Below are positions 8,516 to 17,611 of a DNA stretch of 64,000 bases, in pieces. The DNA lies in assembly GCF_003576595.1 (NCBI RefSeq), contig NZ_NQOU01000003.1, positions 186,001-250,000 on the forward strand. Reading direction: 5' to 3'. The stretch's first letter is position 1, and each line of letters begins with the position of its first letter. The position numbers and the translations under genes are program-made. The DNA comes from Neopusillimonas maritima (lineage in GTDB: Bacteria; Pseudomonadota; Gammaproteobacteria; Burkholderiales; Burkholderiaceae_B). Below the pieces are notes generated by a model. The model had not been told where the DNA came from. It did no database searches and saw nothing but the letters and a program-made list of their open reading frames with translations.

Positions 8516-8582
8516 AGTTTACCGTTCGCACCTCATGAATAAAAATGAAGTTTTCGATTAAAAATCAATCGACACCATCGAT
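8516..8582 (-). promoter_or_regulatory. LysR-controlled promoter of the dioxygenase operon
   Basis: Mirror copy of the layout at 700-766. Read leftward it has an ATC-N9-GAT box (8582-8568), a 12-bp spacer, a 22-bp block identical to 727-748 (8555-8534), an 11-bp spacer and GTAAACT (8522-8516). The bases of the spacers differ, so the blocks are kept by selection or by recent duplication. Binding by the LysR protein at 1-649 is inferred. Confidence 0.75.
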
Positions 8583-8665
8583 AAATGACTGGGTAGCTTA
8601 GAATGGCCTCTTGCGCGAAACGCAATTCAGCCAACCCTATTGAACACAACACATAGCGATATTGA

Positions 8666-11287
8666 ATGAGCAATATTGAGCACGCTTCGCACACCCCCAT
8701 GATGCAGCAATACCTGCGTCTTAAAGAAGAAGCCGGACAACATCTTCTGTTCTATCGCATGGGCGATTTTTATGAAATGTTCTATGAAGATGCCGAGCGC
8801 GCGGCGCGGCTGCTGAATCTCACCCTGACCAAACGCGGCACCTCGAATGGTGCACCCATTCCCATGGCGGGAGTTCCTTTCCACTCAATGGAAGGCTATC
8901 TGGCACGTTTGGTCGCCTTGGGCGAATCGGTGGCCATTTGCGAGCAAATCGGCGACCCCGCCGCAAGCAAAGGACCTGTCGAACGCAAGATTGTGCGTAT
9001 TGTGACGCCCGGAACCCTTACTGATGAAGCCCTGCTGCCCGCCAAAAGCGACCGGCTCATCGCCGCCGCCTGGATATTGCGACAGCGACGCACCGAAACC
9101 GCGGGTATCGCCTGGATGAACCTGGCCAACGGAAATTTTTGCGTGACCCAGTGCGAGCCCGACATGCTGGACACCGAATTGCATCGGATTGCCCCGGCCG
9201 AACTGGTTTGCCCCGAAAGCCAACGGATTAACCTGCTGGAAGGCGTTGCGATCAGCACCTTGCCCGACTGGCATTTCGACAGCGACAATGCACGCAATAC
9301 CCTGCAAAATCACTTCAGCATCGACTCTTTGAGCAGCTTCGACCTGTCGGACTGGCCGGCCGGAACCTGCGCGGCCGGTGCCCTGCTTTACTACGTTCAA
9401 CGCACGCAAAGTCAGGCATTGCCACACATTCAAACCTTGCGCACCGACCGGTCAAGTCAATACGTTGTGCTGGATCCGGTGACCCGTAAAAACCTGGAAA
9501 TTACGCAAACGCTGGCCGGTGAGGCATCGCCCACCCTGTTCTCGATTCTTGACCATTGCCAAACTCCCATGGGTAGCCGCCTGTTGCGACATTGGCTCCA
9601 CCATCCGTTGCGCGACAACGAAGAGGTCGCTCAGCGCCAGCGCCTCGTACAGTGTTTTTTATTACCGAATGAAAATGAAGATCCATGGAATGCATCGCCG
9701 GCGCTGGACGCATTGCGCCAACAACTGAACGCACTGCCCGACATAGAACGCATTGCGACACGCATTGCACTGCGCTCGGTACGGCCACGCGAACTGGCCA
9801 GCCTGCGAGACGCGCTTGATACCTTGCCCGGGCTCATTGAAATGCTCACTACGCGATTCAACCCGGACCCTGCCATTGAAATGCATGCACAGGCCCTCAC
9901 GCTGCCCGGCGCCCTGCCCAACCTGCTGCACAACGCCATCGCGCAGGAACCGGCGCTGCTGGTGAGGGATGGTGGTGTCTTGGCCAATGGCTACGATGAA
10001 GAGCTGGACACGCTGCGCACCCTGGCCACGGACAGCGGCGACTATTTAATGCAGCTTGAAGCGCGCGAACGAGAGCGCACCGGCATTGCCAATTTGAAAG
10101 TGGAATACAACCGCGTACACGGCTTTTTTATTGAAGTCAGCAAGGGGCAAACGGATAAGGTACCAGCCGATTACCGGCGGCGCCAAACACTGAAGAATGC
10201 CGAACGCTATATCACGCCCGAATTGAAGAGCTGGGAAGAGAAAGTGTTGTCGGCCAAAGACCGCAGCCTGGCGCGTGAAAAACAATTATTCGAAGCACTT
10301 CTAGACGAGTTGTCCAGTAGCACGAAGGCCCTGTCTTTGTGCGCTTCCACCCTGGCGCAAATCGACGCGTTAGCGGCGTTGGCCGAACACGCCCGCAACA
10401 ATGATTGGGTTGCCCCGATACTCACCGACGATCACGAAATCGTAATTGAACAAGGCCGCCACCCTGTGGTGGAACGCAGCATCGAGCAATTCACACCCAA
10501 CGATTGCACGTTGAACAGCGACCAAAGCATGCTGATGATTACGGGCCCCAACATGGGGGGCAAGTCAACCTACATGCGTCAGATCGCGCTGATTGCCCTA
10601 CTGGCACGAACAGGCAGTTTCGTGCCGGCCGAGTCAGCCCGTATCGGACAAATCGACAGGATATTCACGCGCATCGGTGCCGCAGACGACCTGGCTGGCG
10701 GGCGCTCCACCTTCATGATGGAAATGACTGAGGCGGCCGCCATTCTGGCGGCAAGTACGCCGGCCAGCCTGGTGCTGATGGACGAAATCGGCAGGGGTAC
10801 CTCAACGTACGACGGGCTGGCCCTGGCCTGGGCGATTGCCCACCGCTTGTTAACCCACAACCACGCGCTTACGCTATTTGCCACACACTACTTCGAAATG
10901 ACGCGGCTGGCCGATACGTTGCCTGCAGCGCATAATGTCCACTTGGCTGCCGCAGAATCCGGCACGGGCATCGTCTTCCTGCACGAGGTACGACCCGGGC
11001 CGGCAAGCCGCAGTTACGGTATTCAGGTTGCGCAACGCGCCGGCATTCCGCCCGCCGTGATTCGTCACGCCGGGAAAACACTGGCCCAGTTGGAAAAGAA
11101 CAGCGGCCATACGCCTCAACTGGATTTGTTCAGCGCCCCGGCCGGCAACACCGAACCCGACCCCACCGACCCATCGATTGATGCCGCCTTAACGCTGTAT
11201 GAGAACCTCAGCGGCATCGACCCCGACAACCTGACGCCCAAAGAGGCGTTGGAAACGCTTTATCGGCTCAGACAAGACATTTCCTGA
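8666..11287 (+). CDS. mutS: DNA mismatch repair protein MutS
   Basis: An 873-residue full-length MutS. The mismatch-reading F-x-E motif is in GDFYEMF (F35, E37). The connector and lever domains follow, then the ATPase domain with Walker [10 protein letters not shown] (about residues 626-634), Walker [17 protein letters not shown] and the His switch FATHYFEMT. The C-terminal LYRLRQDI tail is typical. It binds mispaired bases as a dimer and recruits MutL. It lies divergent from the dioxygenase operon; about 83 bp separate the LysR box from its ATG. A possible -10 (TAGAAT) lies near 8602. Ordinary chromosomal gene. Confidence 0.97.
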   Translation: MSNIEHASHTPMMQQYLRLKEEAGQHLLFYRMGDFYEMFYEDAERAARLLNLTLTKRGTSNGAPIPMAGVPFHSMEGYLARLVALGESVAICEQIGDPAASKGPVERKIVRIVTPGTLTDEALLPAKSDRLIAAAWILRQRRTETAGIAWMNLANGNFCVTQCEPDMLDTELHRIAPAELVCPESQRINLLEGVAISTLPDWHFDSDNARNTLQNHFSIDSLSSFDLSDWPAGTCAAGALLYYVQRTQSQALPHIQTLRTDRSSQYVVLDPVTRKNLEITQTLAGEASPTLFSILDHCQTPMGSRLLRHWLHHPLRDNEEVAQRQRLVQCFLLPNENEDPWNASPALDALRQQLNALPDIERIATRIALRSVRPRELASLRDALDTLPGLIEMLTTRFNPDPAIEMHAQALTLPGALPNLLHNAIAQEPALLVRDGGVLANGYDEELDTLRTLATDSGDYLMQLEARERERTGIANLKVEYNRVHGFFIEVSKGQTDKVPADYRRRQTLKNAERYITPELKSWEEKVLSAKDRSLAREKQLFEALLDELSSSTKALSLCASTLAQIDALAALAEHARNNDWVAPILTDDHEIVIEQGRHPVVERSIEQFTPNDCTLNSDQSMLMITGPNMGGKSTYMRQIALIALLARTGSFVPAESARIGQIDRIFTRIGAADDLAGGRSTFMMEMTEAAAILAASTPASLVLMDEIGRGTSTYDGLALAWAIAHRLLTHNHALTLFATHYFEMTRLADTLPAAHNVHLAAAESGTGIVFLHEVRPGPASRSYGIQVAQRAGIPPAVIRHAGKTLAQLEKNSGHTPQLDLFSAPAGNTEPDPTDPSIDAALTLYENLSGIDPDNLTPKEALETLYRLRQDIS

Positions 11288-11294
11288 AAAACAC

Positions 11295-12479
11295 ATGATT
11301 GATATCCATACTCCCTGCGCGCTGCTGGGCGGCCTGACGCCACACGAATTCATGCGCGACTACTGGCAACGAAAGCCGCTGCTCATCCGTCAGGCTTTGC
11401 CGAATTTCCGCCCAACGCTCACCATCAACGACATTCGCCAACTCGTGCGCCGCGAAGAGGTGGAGTCGCGGCTGATCTGGAAAGACCAGAACGGCTGGCA
11501 GATGAAACAAGGGCCGCTGCATCGCCTGCCCTCGCAAAAGCGACCTGACTGGACCGTTCTGGCCCAGAACGTGGATGCCCACGACGACGCGGTGGCCGCT
11601 TTAATGCATCAGTTCCGCTTCATTCCCGACGCACGGCTGGATGACGTCATGATCAGCATTGCGGGCGACGGCGGTGGTGTTGGGCCGCATTTCGACAGCT
11701 ACGACGTTTTTCTCCTGCAAGGCGTAGGCAAACGACGCTGGCAAATCAGTCAGCAAAAGAATTTAAGTCTTGAGCCTGATTTACCATTGAAAATACTGTC
11801 ACACTTCGAGCCGGAACAAACGTGGGTGCTGGAACCGGGCGACATGCTTTATTTGCCCCCGCATGTTGCCCACGATGGTGTCGCTGAAGGAAATTGCATG
11901 ACACTGTCCATTGGCTTCAGGGCGCCCACCCAGGCAGCACTGGCTTGTGGGCTATTGGAAGCGGCAAGTGACCAGATTATGGCGCGGCTGGGGAACACCA
12001 GTGGCCTGTATGGAGACCCTCCTTTACCGGGTCCCAAACTGAATGGAACCTACAAGGACAAAGGCGCGGCGGCTACGTCGGCTCCAGCCCAAATACCCGA
12101 TGCCCTTATTAAAGAAACGCTGGCCGTTGCCGAGAAAATTCAATTTAATGAAGCGCTGGCAGGACGTTTCCTGGGACAATGGCTCAGCGAACCCTCAAGA
12201 GCCGCCGCTTTTGAAACCAATCTGGACGGCGATATCGATTTATTCGATGAACCACCGGCAACCGGCACCCTGGTTTTGGATCGGTGCACCCGCCTTCTGT
12301 ACAGGGGCTCATATGCGTTCATTAACGGTGAAGTCGCTGCGATAAAAGCAAGCACCCCAATCAAGATGCTAGCCGATCAACGCCGGTTAGACTGTAGTGC
12401 ACTAAAAAAAATGAGCCCCGACGTACGGGACTCATTACAAGCCTGGCTGGAAGACGGTTGGCTTCATTACCAACCGTAA
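11295..12479 (+). CDS. roxA: ribosomal protein arginine hydroxylase (cupin/JmjC oxygenase, YcfD-like)
   Basis: A 394-residue 2-oxoglutarate/Fe(II) oxygenase close to E. coli YcfD, which hydroxylates an arginine of ribosomal protein uL16. The JmjC iron ligands are visible: H132 and D134 in GPHFDSYDVFLLQ and H193 in YLPPHVAHDG. A winged-helix-like C-terminal part follows, ending in a conserved LYRGSYAFINGE segment. It starts 7 bp after mutS with little ribosome site, suggesting coupled expression. It runs convergent to bamC, with a stem-loop at its very end. Confidence 0.88.
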   Translation: MIDIHTPCALLGGLTPHEFMRDYWQRKPLLIRQALPNFRPTLTINDIRQLVRREEVESRLIWKDQNGWQMKQGPLHRLPSQKRPDWTVLAQNVDAHDDAVAALMHQFRFIPDARLDDVMISIAGDGGGVGPHFDSYDVFLLQGVGKRRWQISQQKNLSLEPDLPLKILSHFEPEQTWVLEPGDMLYLPPHVAHDGVAEGNCMTLSIGFRAPTQAALACGLLEAASDQIMARLGNTSGLYGDPPLPGPKLNGTYKDKGAAATSAPAQIPDALIKETLAVAEKIQFNEALAGRFLGQWLSEPSRAAAFETNLDGDIDLFDEPPATGTLVLDRCTRLLYRGSYAFINGEVAAIKASTPIKMLADQRRLDCSALKKMSPDVRDSLQAWLEDGWLHYQP

Positions 12480-12492
12480 ACCGGCATTGTTT
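12454..12492 (+). terminator. possible intrinsic terminator between roxA and bamC
   Basis: ACGGTTGG (12454-12461) and CCAACCGT (12470-12477) form a perfect 8-bp stem with an 8-base loop. It overlaps the roxA stop and is followed after about ten bases by a T-run ending at 12492. It is placed between two convergent genes. The distance between stem and T-run is longer than ideal. Confidence 0.4.
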
Positions 12493-13620
12493 TTAGCGCA
12501 TTTCTTCAGCCAGCACGGTAATAATCCGCTTGGCGGTATCGGAATTATCGGGCTGGCCGTCGGCAGTTAACACACGAACAACCGAGTCGGAACCTTCGCC
12601 CCTTACATTAATGCGATACTGCGCTGCCTCGGCAGTGCCTTTGCTTCCAAACAAACGACCGAAGAAACCAGGCTGCTCAATTTTCTCGCCCGTGTCGGTA
12701 TCAAGGTAACGAATATAGTATTCACCGGCGGAACGGTCACGGTCGTCGACATAGAAACCAGCCGAATCAATTGCCACACCGACACGACGCCACGCACGGT
12801 CGAACGACTCGTTAATAGTAAGTTGAGCAGTTCCCGGTGCGGCCTGATCAACCACCGGCGTTAAACTCACCTCTTCGGCCTGCTGCAACTTGCGACGGGC
12901 CTCTTCCATATCGGTGCCCAGGAACACCATAAGACGCGCCAGCATTGCCGCATTCAGACTGGGGTCTTCCTTGCCTTCAATCCATTTCCAACCGGTATTG
13001 TCAATCGTACCGGTTTCCACCATTTTCTGATGGCTGATATAAACCTCGGTTTTTCCATTCACCCGCTCCAGGCGCGTGCGGAATCGTTCGCGTTCACCGC
13101 TGTCGGCAACTTGCTCGAAAATGAAGCTGAATGCGCCTTGAATCAAACCTTGAGGCAATTTGGCGCGATTCTCGGCCCAATCGGTTTCAATGAGCCCGGC
13201 TTGAGGATCTTGAATGTGGATCGTGAACCCCTCGTTGCCCCAGAACTCGACCACCTCGGGATACACCTGCTCTGCCGGACGGTCGACCACCAGCCAACGC
13301 AAATCGCCGTCACGACGAATTTCAACATCATCGACACTGGGTAGTACGACATCGCGACCGCCTGCAGCGGCTTGTTGCTGTTGCGACTGGGCATACTGGC
13401 TAAACGTTGCCGAACCCTCGGGAGCACGATAGCGCGCATCGCGGTTTGCCTGGGTTAGGTCGGGAGGAATGCTGAGCGGATCGCCCGCAACAGAGCTTTT
13501 GTAATCAACGGCGTCTTCGGCACCCAAATACTGATTGATTTGCGAGCAGCCGGATAAAACCACGAGGCCTAGCCCTATGGCCAGACCGGAATAACGTTTG
13601 GAGAGGCGAATATTTGACAT
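12493..13620 (-). CDS. bamC: outer-membrane assembly lipoprotein BamC (NlpB)
   Basis: A 375-residue lipoprotein with signal and lipobox LSGC (Cys25), then the unstructured BamC N-terminal stretch (SIPPDLTQANRDARYRAPEG) that contacts BamD. Two helix-grip domains follow, one with RWLVVDRPAEQVYPEV and one with LTINESFDRAWRRVGVAID. It is an accessory part of the BAM machine that inserts beta-barrel proteins. The ATG directly follows the dapA stop (13620/13621), the usual dapA-bamC operon of proteobacteria. Confidence 0.95.
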   Translation of the reverse strand: MSNIRLSKRYSGLAIGLGLVVLSGCSQINQYLGAEDAVDYKSSVAGDPLSIPPDLTQANRDARYRAPEGSATFSQYAQSQQQQAAAGGRDVVLPSVDDVEIRRDGDLRWLVVDRPAEQVYPEVVEFWGNEGFTIHIQDPQAGLIETDWAENRAKLPQGLIQGAFSFIFEQVADSGERERFRTRLERVNGKTEVYISHQKMVETGTIDNTGWKWIEGKEDPSLNAAMLARLMVFLGTDMEEARRKLQQAEEVSLTPVVDQAAPGTAQLTINESFDRAWRRVGVAIDSAGFYVDDRDRSAGEYYIRYLDTDTGEKIEQPGFFGRLFGSKGTAEAAQYRINVRGEGSDSVVRVLTADGQPDNSDTAKRIITVLAEEMR

Positions 13621-14523
13621 TTAAATAAGACCTGCTTCTTTCAAAGAGAGGCGCACCACGTTGTGATACTGCTCGTTCAAGGGAGTTAAGGGCAAGCGAT
13701 AACCCGCCTGGCAGAACCCCATTTCAGCCAGGGCCCACTTCACGGGTATCGGGTTCGCTTCGATAAACAGAATTTTGTTCAATTGAGCCAACTGGCCATT
13801 CAAACGGCGTACCGCAGGAACATCGCCGTTAAGTGCCGCTGCGCACAGCTGATGCATGAGCTTGGGAGCAACATTGGCCGTAACCGATACATTACCCTTC
13901 CCCCCCATGAGAATCAGCGCCGCCGCCGTTGCATCGTCGCCGCTGAAAACTTGAAAATTATCAGGTTTGTAGTGTAATAACCAGGCACCGCGACCAATGT
14001 CACCGGTGGCATCCTTCAAACCGATAATCCCCGGAATGTGTGCCAGACGCAACACGGTGTCGTTCGACATGTCGGCCACCGTTCTGCCGGGCACGTTGTA
14101 AAGAATGGTGGGGAGCTCAACTTTTTCGGCAATCGTACGGAAATGCTGGTACATCCCTTCTTGCGACGGCTTGTTGTAATAAGGCGCAACCGACAGCCCT
14201 GCTTTGGCTCCCGCTTTAAACGCATACTCAGACAACTCGATCGCCTCACTGGTGGAGTTGCCTCCCACCCCGGCAATGATTGGAATGCGTCCGGCAGCGT
14301 GTTCGACGGCTACGCGAATCAGTTCGGCATGCTCATCCATGCTGACTGTCGGTGATTCACCGGATGTGCCCACCACTACAAGCGCATCCGTGCCTTCCTG
14401 AACATGCCAGTCGATAAGTTTGCGATAGGCGTCGAAATCGAGTGCGCCATCGGGGAGCATTGGCGTAACCAACGCCACCATACTTCCCTGAAATTCAGGC
14501 ATCACAGAATCGGTACTTATCAT
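13621..14523 (-). CDS. dapA: 4-hydroxy-tetrahydrodipicolinate synthase
   Basis: A 300-residue TIM-barrel enzyme condensing pyruvate with aspartate semialdehyde in lysine and peptidoglycan precursor synthesis. The Schiff-base lysine is K170 in GLKDATGD and the catalytic tyrosine Y142 in [16 protein letters not shown] is the pyruvate loop. The first ATG (14523) is kept, although internal ATGs at residues 8 and 15 would also give a family-like N-terminus ([12 protein letters not shown]). Upstream, CTCACC/GGTGAG (14545-14562) and the near-palindrome TTCTCCGAGAA can fold in the leader; I see no lysine riboswitch. Confidence 0.96.
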   Translation of the reverse strand: MISTDSVMPEFQGSMVALVTPMLPDGALDFDAYRKLIDWHVQEGTDALVVVGTSGESPTVSMDEHAELIRVAVEHAAGRIPIIAGVGGNSTSEAIELSEYAFKAGAKAGLSVAPYYNKPSQEGMYQHFRTIAEKVELPTILYNVPGRTVADMSNDTVLRLAHIPGIIGLKDATGDIGRGAWLLHYKPDNFQVFSGDDATAAALILMGGKGNVSVTANVAPKLMHQLCAAALNGDVPAVRRLNGQLAQLNKILFIEANPIPVKWALAEMGFCQAGYRLPLTPLNEQYHNVVRLSLKEAGLI

Positions 14524-14635
14524 GATGGGGTAATTCTCCGAGAACTCACCAAAGGGGGTGAGAAGGCCCTAAATAACATTAACTCGCAAGTTTAACGGAT
14601 ATAGGCCAAAACCGTTAATCGTTAAGGTAGTTTTA

Positions 14636-15286
14636 CTACAGAAACCACCTGACAATACCCTGGCCCACCATAAGCAGTGGCCGCAAAAGCGTCCAAAGAA
14701 CGCCCGTTAACATTAAAACGATAATAATCATCAAGCCATAGGGCTCAATACGCGCATATTGGTACGCTGCCTTTCCAGGCAACAAACTGAACACAATCCG
14801 CCCACCGTCCAACGGTGGCAGGGGCAACAGATTCAGCGCCATAAGAATGAGGTTCACCTGAATACCCGCTATGGCCATCCGCACCCAAAAATCGGTTGGG
14901 GTTGCCCCAAACTCCATGAGAAAGCGCAGCGATAAGGCCCACAAGATCGCCATGACCATATTGGAGCCCGGCCCGGCCAGCGCTACCCACAACATGTCTC
15001 TTTTGGGGTTACGTAAACGCGACCAGTCGACCGGTACCGGCTTGGCCCAGCCGAATAGCAACCCCGCCCCACCCATTAGTTTGGTGCTAAACAACAAAAC
15101 CAACGGCACAACAATGGTACCTATAGGGTCGATGTGACGCACCGGGTTCAAACTGATGCGCCCCATTTGATAGGCCGTTGGATCGCCGAACATGCGAGCC
15201 ACATAGCCGTGCGCCGCCTCGTGCAACGTAATACCGAAGAGCACCGGCAAGGCGTAAACCGTAATGGTTTGAATAATGGATTCCAT
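14636..15286 (-). CDS. site-2 protease family (M50) membrane metalloprotease
   Basis: A 216-residue integral membrane protein. The zinc motif HEAAH (H22-H26) lies in the first helix, and the third ligand Asp is in NLLPLPPLDGG (D160). It has no PDZ domain, so it belongs to the short YwhC/Rip-like group rather than RseP. About five membrane spans are evident. In many proteobacteria it lies next to the yciO/tRNA-modification gene, as here, with a 36-bp gap. Natural substrate unknown. Confidence 0.88.
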   Translation of the reverse strand: MESIIQTITVYALPVLFGITLHEAAHGYVARMFGDPTAYQMGRISLNPVRHIDPIGTIVVPLVLLFSTKLMGGAGLLFGWAKPVPVDWSRLRNPKRDMLWVALAGPGSNMVMAILWALSLRFLMEFGATPTDFWVRMAIAGIQVNLILMALNLLPLPPLDGGRIVFSLLPGKAAYQYARIEPYGLMIIIVLMLTGVLWTLLRPLLMVGQGIVRWFL

Positions 15287-15322
15287 ACTTGACCTACTTC
15301 TAAGAAAACGATTCCGTGGGGC

Positions 15323-15949
15323 TCAATCCAGACCCAGCGCGGCCAGATCCCCCTGTCCGCGACGGACAATTTCGGGTTCGCTTCCAGTCAGGTCAATTAC
15401 TGTGGTGGGTTCAAAGGGACAAGCGCCGCCATCGATGACGGCTGCCAGTTGATGCCCATAGCGTTGGGCAATTTCGTCGGCATCATTAAGAGGGTGTTCT
15501 TCTCCCTCGGGGATCAGGGTTGTGGAAATCAATGGCGAGCCCATGGTTTCCAGAAGGTCGAGCGCAACCTGATTATTGGGAATACGGATACCAATGGTTT
15601 TGCGTGAAGGGTGGGAAACCCGACGCGGTACCTCACGTGTTGCCTCGAGAATGAAGGTCCATGGGCCCGGCGTGGCCATTTTCAGAAAACGATATTGGCG
15701 GTTATCAACACGCGCAAAATGCCCGATCTCAGCCAGGTCGCGACATAAAACGGTTAAATGATGACGGGCATCAAGACCACGAATGCGGCGCAGTGAATCG
15801 GCAGCGGCTTTGTCATCCAGATGCGCAACAACGGCATAACTGGAGTCTGTTGGAATTGCCACCAACCCACCCTGGTCAATAAGTTGACATGCCTGTTTTA
15901 ACAGACGCGGCTGCGGATTCTGCGGATGAACGGTAAATAATTGGGTCAT
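15323..15949 (-). CDS. Sua5/YciO/YrdC family protein
   Basis: A 208-residue YrdC-fold protein. It has the family start GGLVAIPTDSSYAVVAHL and the core KATPGPWTF-like segment (KMATPGPWTFIL), IGIRIPNN and STTL. Proteins of this fold make threonylcarbamoyl-AMP for tRNA t6A; length and the GPWTFIL segment fit the YciO branch, whose own role is unsettled. It may not replace TsaC. It lies 36 bp upstream of the site-2 protease gene and is probably cotranscribed with it. Confidence 0.88.
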   Translation of the reverse strand: MTQLFTVHPQNPQPRLLKQACQLIDQGGLVAIPTDSSYAVVAHLDDKAAADSLRRIRGLDARHHLTVLCRDLAEIGHFARVDNRQYRFLKMATPGPWTFILEATREVPRRVSHPSRKTIGIRIPNNQVALDLLETMGSPLISTTLIPEGEEHPLNDADEIAQRYGHQLAAVIDGGACPFEPTTVIDLTGSEPEIVRRGQGDLAALGLD

Positions 15950-15999
15950 TCAATCTACTTTTGTTAACGATTACCTTACGGTTACTAGTTATTTAACAG

Positions 16000-17538
16000 T
16001 TAGAGCAGCCAATCGAGCGGAAGTTTCGACATCAGCCAAACCGCCGACCGGGAAAATACATTTGTTCCCGGTTCTGATTTGTACGCTATCGGTGGGTCGT
16101 TGCTATGATCGAGCCAAATCAAGTTGCCGGCGGGATCAAGCGCCACCTGATAACTGGACTGCGCCAACGCATTTTGTACATTGTCCCACACCTGACTCAC
16201 CATTTCCGGACTCTCGATGACCAAGCCCATTTCGGTGTTCAGACGAGCCGAACGAGGGTCAAAGTTAAAAGAACCTACAAAAAGGTGAGAAGAGTCGACG
16301 GCAAATGTTTTGGCGTGCAGGCTGGAGGCCGAAGAACTGCCGGAAAACGCCGGCCGGCTTACTTGTCCCACCGAATAAGCGGGTTTCATTTCGAAAAGGG
16401 TCACCCCCGCTTTTAACAATGCTTTGCGCCATTTTGCGTAACCCGAGTGAACAACGGCAACATCGGTTGCAGCCAGGGAGTTGGTAAGAATGCGAACCTC
16501 TACCCCCCGATCAGCCAACTGCGTAAAAAACTGCGTACCGTTCGACGTGGGCACTAAATACGGCGACACCACCATCAGGCGCTCGTGTGGAGTACCTAAC
16601 AACTGCGGCAAGGCATCAATTACCAGTTTCCCTGGCTGCGCCAAACCTAACGCTTTTTTGGGGTCATCACTAACCAAATGAACCGGCGCCCAGTGAAACA
16701 CTAAAGAACCGCTTTGAATCGCATCAATCAACGACTGCTCAGAAACCGAGTCATGATAGGCGCGTCCCACTTTCAGGCGGCGTACTTCATTGGCACGCTC
16801 GGTAATCGAAACCTTTTCCGCAGGCGCCGACATAACCTGCCACACCGGATAAGAAGATTCGCTGGACCAGTATCTATCGAAATCGTCGGTAACTTCATTT
16901 GCCACGGGCCCCACGGCCAGGACATCGAGATCAACAAATAATGTTTCCTGCCCAAGCTCAAAATAGGCATCACCAATATTACGCCCGCCCAAAACAGACG
17001 CCGCGTTATCGACGGTTAAAGACTTATTATGCATGCGCCGGTTCAAGCGTTTGAAGTCGGTTAGATACGACCAGAAACGAAAATGTCGGTGCACGAAAGG
17101 GTTAAATAAACGAACCTGAATATTTTCATGCTGATCGACCTCCCATAACAGCGCATCCATACCCTTTGTGTTGTTGTCGTCCAGCAGCAAGCGTACCGTC
17201 ACGCCTCTATCCGCCGCCCGTTTTAGGGCATCGAACATCAGCAAACCCGCTACATCGTCATTCCAAATGTAATACTGAACATCGATTGAGCGCTGCGCCG
17301 CATCAATGAGCCCCAGCCGCGCCGCCAGCGCCTCACGCCCGCCCGGTAACAAAGCAACACCCGACTGCCCCGCGTTGGCTTGCTGCAGCGGTGCCAAAGC
17401 ACGGGCAAGCGCACTGACGCTACTCGCGTTGGGTTTAACCGTCTCGGCGGATTCATGCACCGGTGGGGGCAAGCGGCTGCATGCCGCCAGGCCCATACAC
17501 ATGAAAACCAGTAACAGATATCTAAAAAATGGTGCCAC
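16000..17538 (-). CDS. phospholipase D-family lipoprotein, cardiolipin synthase C-like
   Basis: About 512 residues if read from GTG 17538, which gives a compact lipoprotein signal (APFFRYLLLVFMCMGLAAC, lipobox Cys20); the open frame extends to an ATG at 17601 and either start is possible. Two HKD half-sites are present: HNKSLTVDNAASVLGGRN in the first half and LHAKTFAVDSSHLFVGSFN in the second. This is the pattern of YmdC/ClsC-type enzymes, which transfer phosphatidyl groups. It faces away from the coupling-protein gene, leaving only 73 bp between them. It is probably the last backbone gene before the accessory region. Confidence 0.87.
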   Translation of the reverse strand: MAPFFRYLLLVFMCMGLAACSRLPPPVHESAETVKPNASSVSALARALAPLQQANAGQSGVALLPGGREALAARLGLIDAAQRSIDVQYYIWNDDVAGLLMFDALKRAADRGVTVRLLLDDNNTKGMDALLWEVDQHENIQVRLFNPFVHRHFRFWSYLTDFKRLNRRMHNKSLTVDNAASVLGGRNIGDAYFELGQETLFVDLDVLAVGPVANEVTDDFDRYWSSESSYPVWQVMSAPAEKVSITERANEVRRLKVGRAYHDSVSEQSLIDAIQSGSLVFHWAPVHLVSDDPKKALGLAQPGKLVIDALPQLLGTPHERLMVVSPYLVPTSNGTQFFTQLADRGVEVRILTNSLAATDVAVVHSGYAKWRKALLKAGVTLFEMKPAYSVGQVSRPAFSGSSSASSLHAKTFAVDSSHLFVGSFNFDPRSARLNTEMGLVIESPEMVSQVWDNVQNALAQSSYQVALDPAGNLIWLDHSNDPPIAYKSEPGTNVFSRSAVWLMSKLPLDWLL

Positions 17539-17611
17539 GGCGCTCGCGTTGCAAAAAAGAATGCAAACAGAATACCGCAAGCCGTGACAATGAAGAACCA
17601 TTTAACCTAAG

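Noticed and set aside
14524-14635. Lysine riboswitch before dapA
   Set aside because: The leader is too short and has only two small stems.
17539-17611. oriT or integration site next to the coupling-protein gene
   Set aside because: Only 73 bp, no inverted repeat with a nic-like end and no matching direct repeat seen on the far side.
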